Assembly (NCBI GenBank): GCA_029931535.1 | Contig: JAQPZY010001048.1 | Location: 890,001 to 954,000 of the forward strand | DNA: 64,000 nucleotides | Direction of reading: 5' to 3' | DNA from: Margaritifera margaritifera | Lineage: Eukaryota; Mollusca; Bivalvia; Unionida; Margaritiferidae | In this document: in pieces, positions 37,227-50,118 of the stretch | How the letters are laid out: each line of letters starts with the position of its first letter | How positions within the stretch are numbered: position 1 is the first letter of the stretch | Made by a program: the position numbers and the translations under genes | Notes under the pieces: generated by a model | The model's input: the letters and a program-made list of their open reading frames with translations, nothing else | The model's database searches: none | What the model was told of the DNA's origin: nothing

Positions 37227-38970
37227 TTCTTCTTGCATCACATGCAAGAATTAGGGCATTCATTTATTGCACCTCTGTTATTTCACCAATTCTATCTGAT
37301 CAAAATCGAGATCTGCGGTTGACGTAGCGGAGATCTGATAGGCACCGATATACGTTCATGTTCTGGTAACCTGTGGAATTCCTTGTACATTTATTTGTAA
37401 TAGCCTATGAGATAAAGCGTTGTATATCGTGTTATGGACAATTATCATTAAAAATTATATGTTCCAAATAGCATCGTTCACTTTAAGAAATTTATTTGAA
37501 GAATCACAAGGTCGATAGAAAATGACCTGGTAATGATGCCCATCGGATCTAGTTATTATAAACAGATCTCCATTTTAATTGCTCGAAATTGTGAACTAAG
37601 GTCATCTAAACTTTTCCTAGCATCATATTCAGTCCTTTTCACATGCATTTATTGTACGTTAATTATTTCAACCAGTTCTTGCGGATCCTCAATCTGATCT
37701 CCTAGCGACATAAAGGACTTGTAATAGACACTGATGAAAGTTCATGTTGTGATGACCTCTGAAATGCTTGGTCCACCTATTTTAGTAGCATCATACAAAG
37801 GGTATTATTTCGTGCTAAGGAGAGTTATCGTTATTATTGATATGTTCTGAATTACATTTTTCACCACGATAAATTTGAATGCTGAGATTACATTGCTGAA
37901 TCACTAAGTAAGCTGAAAATGACTTCGTGTCTGTACCAAACAGATCTAGTTATTATAAATAAGTCTCCATTTTAATGCGATTGTGAGAATCCTATTTGTA
38001 AACCCAACCGATTGAAAGTGACTCATATTGGTCTCTAAAGAGAATAAAACCGTAGACTCCTTGTTTAGCCATTTATTTTGATTAGGCGATCAATTATACT
38101 TTGGCTCTGACCTGAAAGCCTGTGTAACTTTAACACTGGTCTAATGAGCCCTCTGAAAATGCAAATCAATATGAAAATAAATACTAGTTTTCGGAAAAAA
38201 TGAAATATTTCACAAAAATGTTGTATTTACTCAGAAGACCGACTAGCATTTTATTCGTATTACATTTTAGTTGAATTGCAGTTCTATGTAGTTCGCTTTA
38301 CAAAATTACACGTAAAATATAATATATTACTCTTTGTTTGTACAGTAAGCCCTTGCAGCTGTCACGTGCATATGATGTAAGTTTGAAAAGTGTATATTGT
38401 TCATGTCTAATGTTTTTATGCTTCCTGACCATTCTGTAATACGAAGATGCTTTTATTCAGTTCAATTGTAAATTATATATATTTTAATTTGATATCGTTC
38501 CTTTACTTTTATGTATTTTTTAATGATCATAGTTGTCTTGTTTTAATTGTCATTACTCTGTTTACCATAGCATCAGAAAAGAGCAGACATTATCTCAGAT
38601 TTCACCTCTATTCACGAAGGCGAAAAAAACCTGTATAATATACTAATCAACTCACTTACATTCTTGGAAAAAAAGTAGATATTAGTATAATTTTAATACA
38701 TTTTTTAAAAAACAGCCTATATTTTCATAATTAGACTTAAAATGTCCCATTGTTTGATAATCGTATGTCTAGGATATGAAACATTCATGGCAATATATCT
38801 TTCAATAGGTTCAGAAACTACTCCTGATTTACTTCTACCTCACTATAATCTTTGGAAGCATTTCTCTGAAGCTACGCTGGCTAGAATTAATAATCCGTTT
38901 CGCACAACAACAATAAATTACTGTCATATTTTCCTACAGCGTATATTTACTTTAAAACTCAATTAGGATG
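37227..38970. repeat. 3' flank of TLR copy B with an internal ~360 bp duplication
   Basis: Homologous to 6084-7600. About 37460-37620 and about 37835-37995 are two diverged copies of one unit. Shared blocks are 'tatgttcc/tatgttct', 'aaatgac', 'agatctagttattataaa' and 'tctccattttaat'. Because copy A carries the same pair, the internal duplication is older than the gene duplication. Confidence 0.78.
38043..38048 (+). terminator. Candidate polyadenylation signal (AATAAA)
   Basis: AATAAA about 820 bases after the TLR stop codon, conserved in place with 6685-6690 downstream of the pseudogene. No closer AATAAA is conspicuous. RNA evidence would be needed to place the real 3' end. Confidence 0.3.
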
Positions 38971-39414
38971 AAAGAAGGCAAATGAGCTAATTTTGATTCA
39001 GTGCTAAGTATCCATTCTTCCAACTATTTTATAAATACTTTTATTCTTTCGTATCTATTGACATCTTATCGCACAACTGCCCTAACTCTGCTGTCGGACA
39101 AAAATCATTAATTGTACAGTTTGAGAGTTTCCGAATCGTTCTGATTTTCAAATTTGGCACTGACGAATGCTTAATCGCTCTGAACAGTTTGAGAAGTCAT
39201 ATGATACCTATCATTTTTAGAATCAATATTCCATAAGATGATTAAGAAATTTTCCAAGTTCTTAGAAGACGGGAAATCAAAATAAGCTATGTATGGGATC
39301 CGTAATTACATCGCAAATTCATAATTACATAACATCGCAAACTATATCAACCTTTCTCAAACATTTCGCTTGCTCCACAAATACATAGCGTTACAAATAA
39401 AGAGGGCAATATCA

Positions 39415-39501
39415 AACTAAATAATTGACTATTCAGGGAAGGCAACTAAATAATTGACTATTCAGGGAAGGCAACTAAATAATTGACCAGTCAGGGAAGG
39501 C
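39415..39501. repeat. 29-bp tandem triplication
   Basis: The unit begins aactaaataattgac and ends agggaaggc. Three head-to-tail copies start at 39415, 39444 and 39473; the third differs at a few bases (accagtc for actattc). The homologous sites at about 8055-8085 and in the complement of about 54730-54760 hold a single unit. Confidence 0.95.
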
Positions 39502-40170
39502 AACTAAACACATCTGTTGCAGTTTGCCGATAAACACATGAAATCTGGAATACTTGAGGCCTAGTCCCACCTTCGACACCCTAGAATGCTTTAAAGAAAT
39601 GTCCGACCTGTCAGTGAAATCGTGGTCGAAGTGAATACTTACAGGTACGGTTGATCTAAATCGACGCTGAGGGCGACGATGACTCTACGACCAGATCTAA
39701 TTATACAGAGTGACATAGAAATGTGTCCTAACGCTTTGAACAAATACTAATTTGACACTGAAACAAGCATCAAATGCTGACTCTGATTTATTTATTTTTT
39801 ATTTATTTTTATTTTTTTTGATCTAACCCACATAATCTAAAAAATTAAAATCTGAGTTAGATTTCATCTGCAGTCATGCAGAACGAATCTTCTTTTCATG
39901 AATCTCTCCTTGGACCTTTCTATTTCATAACTGCCGCCGGATATCTTTTGCATCAAAGGGAGATACTTGCTTTAATTTTGGGATATTAAATCCCTTTAAT
40001 AGGTAAATTAAGAGCACATAACTACATAACTACGAGCACATAACTAATACATACACATTGATACATAACTACATAACTACGAAGATTCGAACATGGGTCT
40101 TTCTGCGGCTGTTTCTGCAATGCACGAATGCCTATACCAGCAACTATTGTAGCATCATATTTGGTGATGT

Positions 40171-40256
40171 GTGCATGGTCGAGTTGCTATAGGGGTTGGT
40201 GCGTTCAGTCAAGGCGATGAGTGCCGTAACCCCCGGGCCCGGGTTGGAATCTCCGT
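40171..40256 (+). mobile_element. tRNA-like SINE head or tRNA pseudogene
   Basis: An A-box-like stretch 'tggtcgagttgctatagg' (40176-40193) resembles the D-arm of a leucine tRNA. A B-box-like 'gggttggaatc' (40241-40251) sits at the spacing expected with a long variable arm. The T-arm can only partly pair and the B-box core has G for C, so this is not a functional tRNA. The sequence is absent from the homologous left copy. It is probably the RNA polymerase III promoter part of a SINE; the body and tail were not delimited. Confidence 0.55.
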
Positions 40257-42230
40257 AAAGAACAAATTAAAAAAGATAGATTGATAGATAGATATATAAA
40301 CGTGCCTGGGCTCTGCTTTATCAATGAGAACCTTTTCAGAGGTATACACCAATGTGATTTGTACAATATATGTGGTCACCTGTGTACCTAGTAGTAAGTT
40401 GCCACGACCCCTAGAGAACAGGAAGATATGTGTGAAGAAAGAGGTGAGACAAAGAGGATAATAAGTATAAGACTGAATAGAATAGATGACACTGTTGGGT
40501 ATTTCTTACAGTAATCCAGCTACTGCTCCAATTCTGAAGCTACCACATAACACCGAGAGAGAGAGAGAACAGCTATAGGTGTGTATTATGGTAAATCCTA
40601 GAGTGAAAGAAAGAACGAATCAAGAATAAACACAGTTATGACGTGGAGACAGTTCTATAGTTAAAGGTATCACGGTTCCAATTGTTTTTCCATAGACCTT
40701 AATGTTAATGTTTGGTGAAATAAATATACCTTCTCTCCTACTTTAGCATACGTGTCACACACTGTCGTAGAGAGCAACATTAGATTGTCAATTTGACAGG
40801 GACAGAACAAGGTACTCCATTGCATTTAAGAGAGATAGCTCTGCTGGCACTAGACATGGGTAAGAGTTATCCAGTCACAACAGACACATTTTCAGTGATG
40901 TGTATCACATTTTTAAAAAATCGTAAAAAATAAAAATATTTATCTACATATGAATTAACATAATCTCACATGTTGCTAAGAGACTCAACTTTTTATGACA
41001 GACAGAAACTACAACTCTTACATAATACACCAATCACAGCTAGTTTTGTTTTTTATTTCTAAATACAATGTTCCCTACACCTTAAGCTCCCCCCCCCCCC
41101 CGGGCTTGAGCAATTGGTACCGTAATACCTAAACAGTTACTGGTACTACTGCTTTCTATCTTTCTATCTGCTTGTTCTAGAACAAGAGCTCTCCTCACAA
41201 TCACTAGATGATAGTGAGAATCGAGAGGTAAGGTAGAGAGACTAAAGGTGAATGACAAAGAGACTAGAGAAGAAGATTATAAACAGTAATGATGAACTCG
41301 TCTCTTCCTCTGCTATTCCTCAACTCTGTCTGGTGTTCAATCCTTATCTGTGGAAAAAAAGACGATAGAATTGTCAAGGCAAAGAAGACAAGATAAATAG
41401 GATAGAGAGAAGAAGGGATAAACAAAGAAACAACTAGGCCACTGATGCCTCCTGCAACACAAGGGTCTGTCACCTGACTGGAATTTCATATCCTGAATGG
41501 GTTTTTAAATAACACACAGACAAAGATAAGGCTGCTAGAAATGTGTATTGAGAACTGCAACATTTTATGATGAACAGGACAAACATTATAATACATTCAT
41601 TGACATCTCAATAAAAGAATTCATCCTTTATATTAATACAGTGTAATTTATCTATGCTCCTTAATGTAGTATAGTGCTTTGAATAATCCACAGAGTGAAT
41701 AATAGTCTAAGTGTTAACAAAATATATGACTGGATATCCCTAAGTATACAAGAATTTATATTACAGTTCAAGATAAAAGAAAATTATCACAACTCACTAC
41801 ATATTTAGATCTGCTTATATCTCAACCATTAATTATCTTAAAGTTACAGCAACCGGGGAGGGGTGAGGTCACGTGACGTCTGCTCAATATAAAAAAATAT
41901 TTAAAAAAATACAAGAACTTAAAAATAAATTTTGACGGAACTTTTTATGAAGCTATACTTTTAAGCAGAAGAAAAAAGTATTTTGTGTATCCATGTTTTA
42001 GAGAGAGTATATAGAGGTGTACAATACTGCTAACATGGTAACCACAAACGTTTATAATCCTTAACTCGAGCGAGATAGAAATTATCAACAACTATTGCAT
42101 ATCCATTACGAATTTGAGCTCGTGAATGTGGCAATCGACGAGCACATGTTTAGATTAGACTGTACATGGTGAGGCGCCGCAAGAGAAATAAAAAGAATAA
42201 AATTGGGCACCTCTATAATCGAGAGCTGTT

Positions 42231-42232
<2 letters not shown>

Positions 42233-42310
<78 letters not shown>
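42233..42310. repeat. (AT)n followed by (AG)n
   Basis: AT array 42233-42270 running directly into a GA array 42271-42310. Confidence 0.96.
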
Positions 42311-42313
<3 letters not shown>

Positions 42314-43510
42314 ATAGGTAGACAATATATTCTTTCCGACCGAACAGACAAGGTAGGCATGTAGTTCACGCTGTTTTTAGTCTGACCTGTTAGGTAGTTG
42401 GCTGCTTTATTTTATACCCTGTCATTCAAATATGTTAGTTTTCTAGGTTTTGTCTCAGCTTATGCGTTAAGTATTTCGTTTGCTTCTATATAATGTTTCT
42501 TCCCCTGATGAAAAGCGTGATTATAATGAAACCATAGGAAAAGATTTTTAAATGCGCCGTTACAAATGTTTGTGTGGATATAGTACATTAAGCCTTTCAG
42601 ACAAATGCTTCTGTCCTTTATTATATTTTATATATGGTTCAAATCTGTAATAAAGGCTACAAAAACAGTAGGTTGTATTTACAAAAAGAAAAGGCATTAA
42701 AAGTTTAGCTTTACATATATTAAACTAAACTACAAGCCTTTTGCCATTTGCTTGCAGTTCTTAAATAGTTTGTCCACTTAGCTTATTTTGACTTAAGGAA
42801 AAATTGTAAAGTTAGATATTCGCTTAATGGGACTAGGCTTTTTTAGTAAAACAACAACCTTTCCAGATAAAGTAAACAATTATGCAATAGCAAATGATCA
42901 ATAGTTCAAAAACTGTACTGCAATAATTACATCGAAATGCACAGTCAACGTCAGCATCACAAATACTATCTTATTTGATATATTTTTATACGTGACAAGG
43001 ACCAATATTTCTAAAAGAACAACGAAATGGATTAAATAATTGCTAAGGAAACGCATACTTATATTGGCAAAATAAATTGTATGAATCATATTTCCAAAAA
43101 GTCTAAAAACTAATCAACGAAGCATTCATCAATTCCATCTCTTGAAATCAATGAATTGTTCTCTGTAAGTTCTGCTTGAGTAATTTGCCTGGTGAAAACT
43201 TCGTTTGGAGAACATTTCTGTAATTCTTGGATTTTATATTCCAACATAAGCATTGCGTTCCATAGCCATTAAGGAACACAAATTATATGAACTTGAATGC
43301 GATTGATAACATTTTAACATGTATCAAAATAAAGAGCAACATGATGCAGAAACCAAGGTACATGTATATCCAATAAACTTTTTTTGCGTCACATGGATGA
43401 AATGTATAATCATTTTCTGCCTGGATTGCTGTATTCAAGTCCAGGATGCGAACTTTTGCACTAATGTTACCTCTAATGTTTAAACAACATTAATGGTCCT
43501 TTACTTCTTC

Positions 43511-43725
43511 TACGTTCATGCAAGTTATACATGTGCACAGTTCACTAAGTTGTGTGTGTTATCACCTTCATTCAAATTATGCATGTGCATAGTTTCACAC
43601 AAGTTTTCTGTGCACCAGCTTCATGTACGTTATACACTTGCATGGTTTCACATAATTTTTGTGTGTAACAGCTTCAGGTAAGTTAGTCATGTGCATTTTT
43701 TTCACACACGCTTTGTGTATACAAG
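43511..43725. repeat. Degenerate tandem repeat, about four 53-bp units
   Basis: Units begin near 43511, 43565, 43619 and 43672. Each has 'cttca.g..agttatacatgtgcat', then 'gtttcacaca', then a 'tttgtgt' stretch. They are diverged from one another but aligned in phase. Confidence 0.85.
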
Positions 43726-46700
43726 AGCCATTAATGATGGGAACCAGTCATAATTTTATAATCGATAATCACTTTCACACAACTGATATTCGATGAGAAC
43801 ACGTCAGGTTGCCTCGATTATTTTAAGTGTGATAAAAACCGAACCGTATGTTTCGGCTAGACTTAGAACGGGCTAAGAAAGTCATCAGTGCAAAGAGCGA
43901 TATTGCCAAGACTAGATTATACCCGGCAGTATGATATTTTGTTTCACGATTCGTGAAATAATTGGTGGAAGCATTACCACCCATGCCAAAGGCGTGCTAA
44001 CAATACGGCGGCGGCGCAGTTGGTGTTAGTATGTCGTTTCGACCGGAAACAGCGGGAGTATAAGCTGTGCTTTGTTTCTTGGCCGGTTAAAAAGACAAAG
44101 AATAATAATAACATACACAACTTATGATGAGTTCCCATGGAGTTTTGTATGAGCTTCTTGTGGACTTCGCTTCTTCCGCGAGCTACTAGCTCATTTTTGC
44201 CACTTCGGTGATTACAGCCGTCAGTGTGGTGTCAACACTATCCACTCCATTTACTGCTCGCTTGTACTTTTTTATTGAGCGCGTAGCTGCTCAGCCTTTG
44301 TCCATTGGGAGACTCCAGCTCTGTAAGCAGCGTAGTATAAAAGTTTAATTGATCTGGAGGTCGGGGGAGGGGGAGGCAGTGGTGGCTCTCAGCGGACACG
44401 CACCTTTAACATGCCGCCGTGGCAAGAGACGGTGATATCAAAGCAAATGTCACTTTGCATAATATCACTAGAACTGGAGAAACACTGTCTTCAGCCCGCT
44501 CTCCAACACGCTCGCCAAGAGTCACATATATCAGCAGATGCAGGAACTGACTGCGTCTTTTTCTAATATAACTATGTTTGTTTTTTGTTGGTAAGACGAG
44601 TGATACTAGTACCTACATATCCCGACAGAACAGTTATCGGCGCGAATGTTTTGCCATTGTAGTAGCAATTGCGCCCGAGAAACCCCTAGGACAAAACTGT
44701 CGGCTGTTGCTCAGTCAACGAAATCGCAATTAACCCTTCCCCCTCAAGGGTTGGCTTTGGATGCTATGGGTAGCCACAGTGATCGATGTATATTTACTAT
44801 GCATCCTAGTTTCACCCTAATCTGAACTTGCATGTGTAAACTCCAAGGAGGTGCAGATACTCAAGAATCACTGGTTTGTATTCCATCTCGATGTCATGCA
44901 CTTTTTGTGCGAGCTGCATCAATGTTCTTTTTCCTCCGCCGATTGCATGATTAGCAGGCAGCACCAATGATTCGTGTCTTGCCTGTGTCTGGTCACTCTA
45001 CTATGTCTTTATTTGAAGCTAAGCATAGCGTAGGTTCTAAATGCTAAAGTGGAAGATTGTTAGAGTGGCTGAGAATCCAGATGCTTGTGCGTTAACGTTT
45101 AGGCCCTATCACTGAATAGGGTCTAAATCGGCAAACATATATGCAACTCTCCCATCTTCTCTGCCTCCTTCTCTTCCTAATCTATGTGAATTGACATGAT
45201 CAGGGAAGGCTTGACAAACTTTGTAAATTACTTGCTTGTGTTCGTCAAATATGTAGTACTGCATTACCTGGTATAATTGATCGAGTGATAAAGGTTCTGA
45301 ATAAATGGTTTCTTTTTAGCTGAACTCGTCATATTACTTGTTTGGGCATTAGTGGGTATGTTAATCGCGTTTTTTGGTCAAAGCTGTCAACAAATCATTG
45401 AGTAGTATTAAAGGTTAGTAACATAGTTTACAAAGTAAAGTACTACAGCATCTCCAACAATAAAGAGTATCCAAATAAATAATGCTTGTTTCATTATTTC
45501 ATGTTCGATATTGTTCTCTGGAATTTATAATATAGATTCTGTCCTTCGTGTTCAAACTGTGTCTGCACGCTGAAACTGCAATGGGTCCTTTCAACGTGAG
45601 AACATCGGGTGTCGTTGTCAGATTTTACAGTAGGAACGGCTGAGTCTGCGTGAAGCATAACATCGGCATCGTAGTCCTTCCCCTTAATACAATTTGTTTA
45701 GAGAATGTTTCTCGTTTGATTGTGCTCTGCAGTTTTTTTGTCTACTGTTAAAGATTTATATCAGCCTTTGGAGTACATCTCTTTGTTATCTCCAGATTGA
45801 TGAGATGGTTTTATCCCTGTTTAAACAAGTCTCTGGATATCTGTGATATGTTGTAATATCTTAATATGCTACGGACTGTCATCATCATTGTATCTAGGTA
45901 ACCACATTTACCCTCACCACCAACATCGTAGTCTAATTTCATTTTTTAATCTGTTCTGTAATGTTGGCATTTTACCATGATGTTTTCGTATGTTTTGTGA
46001 ATCTGCTGTCCTGGAATTAATAGCTTCATTGACTTTTTAATCGTGTCTGAAACTGTAGAAGTAGACTGTAAAATGCATGTTCTGTTTTATACATGTGCAT
46101 CCAGAATACAGATTAAGTATGAACTAGTGTTTTGATTTAACCTTGAAATAAATTCTTCAGTCAATATATTGCCTACCTTGCAAAAAAAAGAAGTAACACC
46201 TACATTTATGTTTTCTATGTCTATTATATAATTAATTTCTTCAGCTGCCAATGCTCTCAAGTATTTCACGATACCTACTTTATATTTTGATTTACGTTAG
46301 TAAGGAACTAACACACCATCTGATGTAGGCTCAACAAAACTTGTATGAACATTTTGTGTAATTGGGTCTATTATCGACCAAGCATTTGTTTGTATTCCCC
46401 TGATGAATCTCCAGCCATGTTGTAGTTGAAATTTAAAATTGTTGCATATCAAATTAAACTATTTCAAGTCAGTGGTGTTTTTGTGTGTTTGGAACTCATC
46501 GGTATCAGGTAAATGTATTTTACATTTCAGAAAGCAACTTTCCTATCTAGGAATAAACTGAAAATGTATATACTGATTTCGCTAGGTCTGGAACAGTATC
46601 TGTAACATTTTTCTATCAAAATGCTTTGGAGATATTTCACAACCAAGTGATGCCATCCGCATTGTCCATTTTAGTTGATTCTGTTACATGTTATTTTGTT

Positions 46701-46849
46701 ATTATTTTTCTTTTGTATTTTATTTCTGATCTTCACTATAATATTTGAATGTACTGCATTGTAATACTAGATTAATGTCGTCTCTTTTGCACCATCTTTC
46801 CAACTCTGGTAATTTGCATTTCGTGTTCCCGTTTCCTCTATCACTTCCT

Positions 46850-47660
46850 ATCTGTTACATTTATAACATTATCTTCCCTATCTTTTCCCGTACCCATGGG
46901 GCGCTGTAGGGGCAATTCTGTGCAGGGATCTTGCTTTAGTTCATCACCTGGTTCGTCGTCTATGACCGCAGTACATACTACGTTCAATACCCCTTTTCTT
47001 ACAGCCACCTCAAACCTCTCTACATCATTGTAACATATTTGGCATGAAATATTCTCAGTCTATTCTCATTATGTAATCTATTTCTCCCTTGGCTTCCTTC
47101 ATAGGACCCTTTCCTTTGGACAAGTATCTTATTCCAACTAGTGGGACGAAGCACTAATACAGTAACCTACTTCACAATTGTCTATTTCGCATTCTAAGGT
47201 TGTAATCTGTAGCATATTTTCGAGCCCACTTCGCGAGTTCATACAGTGCCTGTCGATATATATCCTGCAATCTTTCGCGCAAGTTGATGATATATTAGAT
47301 TCTCGTTTTACTTCCTGGTCCGCGACATCTCCCGACCATAGTTTCACTCAGAATCCGCATATGATCAGGAATTGTCCAGCCGTAAAACAACTCGAACGGC
47401 AAAAATCCCAAGCTTTCGTGCTTTACTTCGCGATACACAAGGACAATCGCATTTAAAGATCGGTCGCAATCTCGAAGTCTCTCTGAGTACATACAGCGTA
47501 AGATTTTGTTTTAACGTCCCGTTATATTTCTCGACCAAGCCGGTACACACGGGGCGATAAGGTACTGTACTTCACTGTTTGATCGATAGCATTCGACTAG
47601 TTTCTCCTATAAGCTCCGAAATAAATTGAACCCCACAAACCGAGAGGACCTCCAAATTCA
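46850..47660 (-). mobile_element. Gmr1-like integrase remnant, inverted copy
   Basis: The minus strand carries the same integrase region as 12980-13740: EVLS...GVQF near 47640, LSIKQ near 47580, GLVEKYNGTLKQ near 47535, FELFYGW near 47400, LWSGDVADQEVKRES near 47330, and a C-terminal segment (VLVLRPTSWNKILVQ and RIFHA) at about 47040-47150. Frameshifts and stops differ in part from the left copy. The RT part present on the left is not recognisable here. Because the same element sits at the same place in both copies, it was inserted before the duplication. Confidence 0.83.
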
Positions 47661-50058
47661 TTGTGGAAACACACTTCCCCGGTTTTTATCTTACCTTGAC
47701 TTGCTATGCTAACTATTTTGCCTTCGCATTTTTCCGTATTTAATTCCCATAATTTCACCCAAAATAAACAAAAAATAAGTGGTTAATAGCTGTGATATGC
47801 AGTATCTCGTGAGAGTGTTTCTTATTTCCTGAATTGTCTTCACTGCCAGGAGGGCGTGGGGGAGCCTGTCATGTGCGCAAGTACTAGGGTTAATGACCTC
47901 GTGTGTCTGCGGTCATTGAAACATGGTGACAGCTTATACTTTCTAATACGATTTTGTCATGTCCGCCTGTCCCCTGGGTTATGTTATGTGTCTTCTAAAT
48001 AAATATATACTCCTTTTTAGATGAAATCACTAGTTAAATGTAGGAATGGTATATAATGATTATTATATTGACCTTTGACCTTGCTATTACATGACATGAC
48101 ATAATGTGATTATCCCATATCATCAAAGTAAAGTTCGATATGATATGACTGAAATACAACTCAAAGTTATAACAATTCATTTCAGTCATAAAATAGTTGT
48201 TGCTACTAAAGCGCAAGTTTGGAACCATCGATTGAAATATGTATATGACATTTCCATAAACACTGACGTAGGATATAGCTTATTACGTTATACAATTATT
48301 TATGACAAGTGAGACTAAATACATTTGTTGCTTATACAGTTTGGAGCCATATTACAGTTTATAAAAAAATAAGGTCGACTATAAGAGTAGTGTACCAATT
48401 ATGCAAGCCCAAGAGGACGGAGCTAAATGTGCAGGAAGCATTAGATTCAGAAATAAACAACAAGGCTAGCTGTGATTGGTGCATAATGTGCAAGTAGTTG
48501 TTTTATGTCAGGTTTAGAAAACGTTGATTCATTTGGCCACTTGTGAGATTACGTTAATTTATATTTAGATCATATATTGTCTTTTTCTAATTTTATGTTT
48601 TATACATACAGAACAGTGAAAATTTATCTCTTCGGACAGAATAACTCTTACTCTGTCTAGTTCTGGCAGAGTTGTCTCTCTTAAGTGCTGTGGGGTACAT
48701 GGTTCTGTCCTCGTCAAATTGACAGTCTAAGATTGCACGTTGTGTTAGTGTGTCACACGCATGCTAAAGTAGGGTAGAACGTTTATTTTTTTTACCTAAC
48801 GTTAACATTGAGGTGCTTGTAAAAACCAATTAGCACCATGGAACCAATATTTATGTAATTGCAAGGAGATCGAGTTTCAAGGGGCCCCATATGTAGCGAT
48901 GCATAACGTTTTGCTTTTAGCTCTGTACCTCAAACATAATTTCCAATACGAGAAACAGTTGTATGAATGTATTTACATTAAAATCCAATGTAGTGGAAAG
49001 ATGTAAGGAGGGTGATGCTGATGTTATATATATATAAATACACGCACATACACACACACTGTGTGTGTGTGTCCGTGTGAGTGTGTGTGTGGACAAAGAA
49101 AAATTTCTATAGAGACACAAAAACAGACAGAATAAAGGAGATAATATGATCAGTTATGATGATAAACCATGATACGGGTGCATTCATGAATATTGCCTGT
49201 ATCAAGCACCTATCCACCGATATAAAAAATGTGTGATCCTGAAAAATCTTTCTTCTCATATCTGAGTGAGGTCGGTAAACTCTTCCTTAAGAGCATAATT
49301 ACGTTATATGAGAGAAAACTAAAGCAATCGTATCTGCTTAATAAATCTCTCCACGAACATCGGTGACACGTGAACATTAAACACTGGACTATATCCAAGA
49401 AATTTCAAATTTAAGAAAAATATAGTAAAGAAAGCAATACCCATGGTATAAATAGCTCTATACTTTAAAATGCTGAATACGATATACTTTGCAGCCACGA
49501 GTGCCGACAAGAATATGAGCTACCTACCTTTGACATCACGTGACGTCATTCAGATAGTATTATTGGTTACATGGTTTGTAATTGACATGGTATAAAATAA
49601 TGCCGAGTCAGTGAGAAACGTACCGGGCATGGCACTGACCTGGCATTTGTTCCTACTGAGCGGGTATGGTGTCAAACCAGGTTTTTATACGACTCATTTT
49701 GACCAATGAAAACGCAATAAATATTTAGTGCTGCAGAACTATTAGATCGTAAAGAATAACTTAGAGATGACTTAGTTATTTTTGACATTTTCGAATTATT
49801 TTACTTAAACTGCATTCAATTCTCCTGCGTAATTAACATAAACTTTAAAAGAGATCGGTGAGTTTGTATGTATTAGCAAATCAATATAGGTGATGAAAAG
49901 TAGTAGATAAGATCGGTATAAGAAGCAAAGACTCCAATCAAAATTTAGTCGGTGGTACAATATAACATATATTATTTGTTGATATCTTTAGTGTCATAAA
50001 AAGACTCTTTAAGAAGAAAGATATAATCTTATTTTACCATTATATTTATAAATATATT

Positions 50059-50061
<3 letters not shown>

Positions 50062-50116
<55 letters not shown>
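50062..50116. repeat. (AT)n microsatellite
   Basis: AT array at the position equivalent to 10523-10554 in the left copy. Confidence 0.97.

Positions 50117-50118
<2 letters not shown>

Larger units (their letters stand above)
38971..41120. repeat. Segmental duplication, second direct copy (truncated)
   Basis: Matches 7601-12130 in the same orientation but lacks the part equivalent to about 9590-11740. Anchors are 39600-39690 versus 8165-8260, 39850-40025 versus 9395-9560, and 40740-41050 versus 11760-12080. It carries two copy-specific changes: a 29-bp triplication (39415-39501) and a SINE-like insertion (40171-40256). Similarity ends near 41120 after a C tract (41089-41101). Confidence 0.82.
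41121..46849. other. Long non-coding stretch, no gene recognised
   Basis: No supported protein-coding gene. It holds a simple repeat (42233-42310) and a four-unit tandem repeat (43511-43725). On the minus strand at about 46085-46480 a broken but protein-like stretch (LRALAAEEINYIIDIENINV, then FFCKVGNILTEEFISRLN) may be a mobile-element remnant of unknown type. Around 44000-45100 the base composition is less AT-rich than its neighbours, but no gene was found. Confidence 0.4.
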
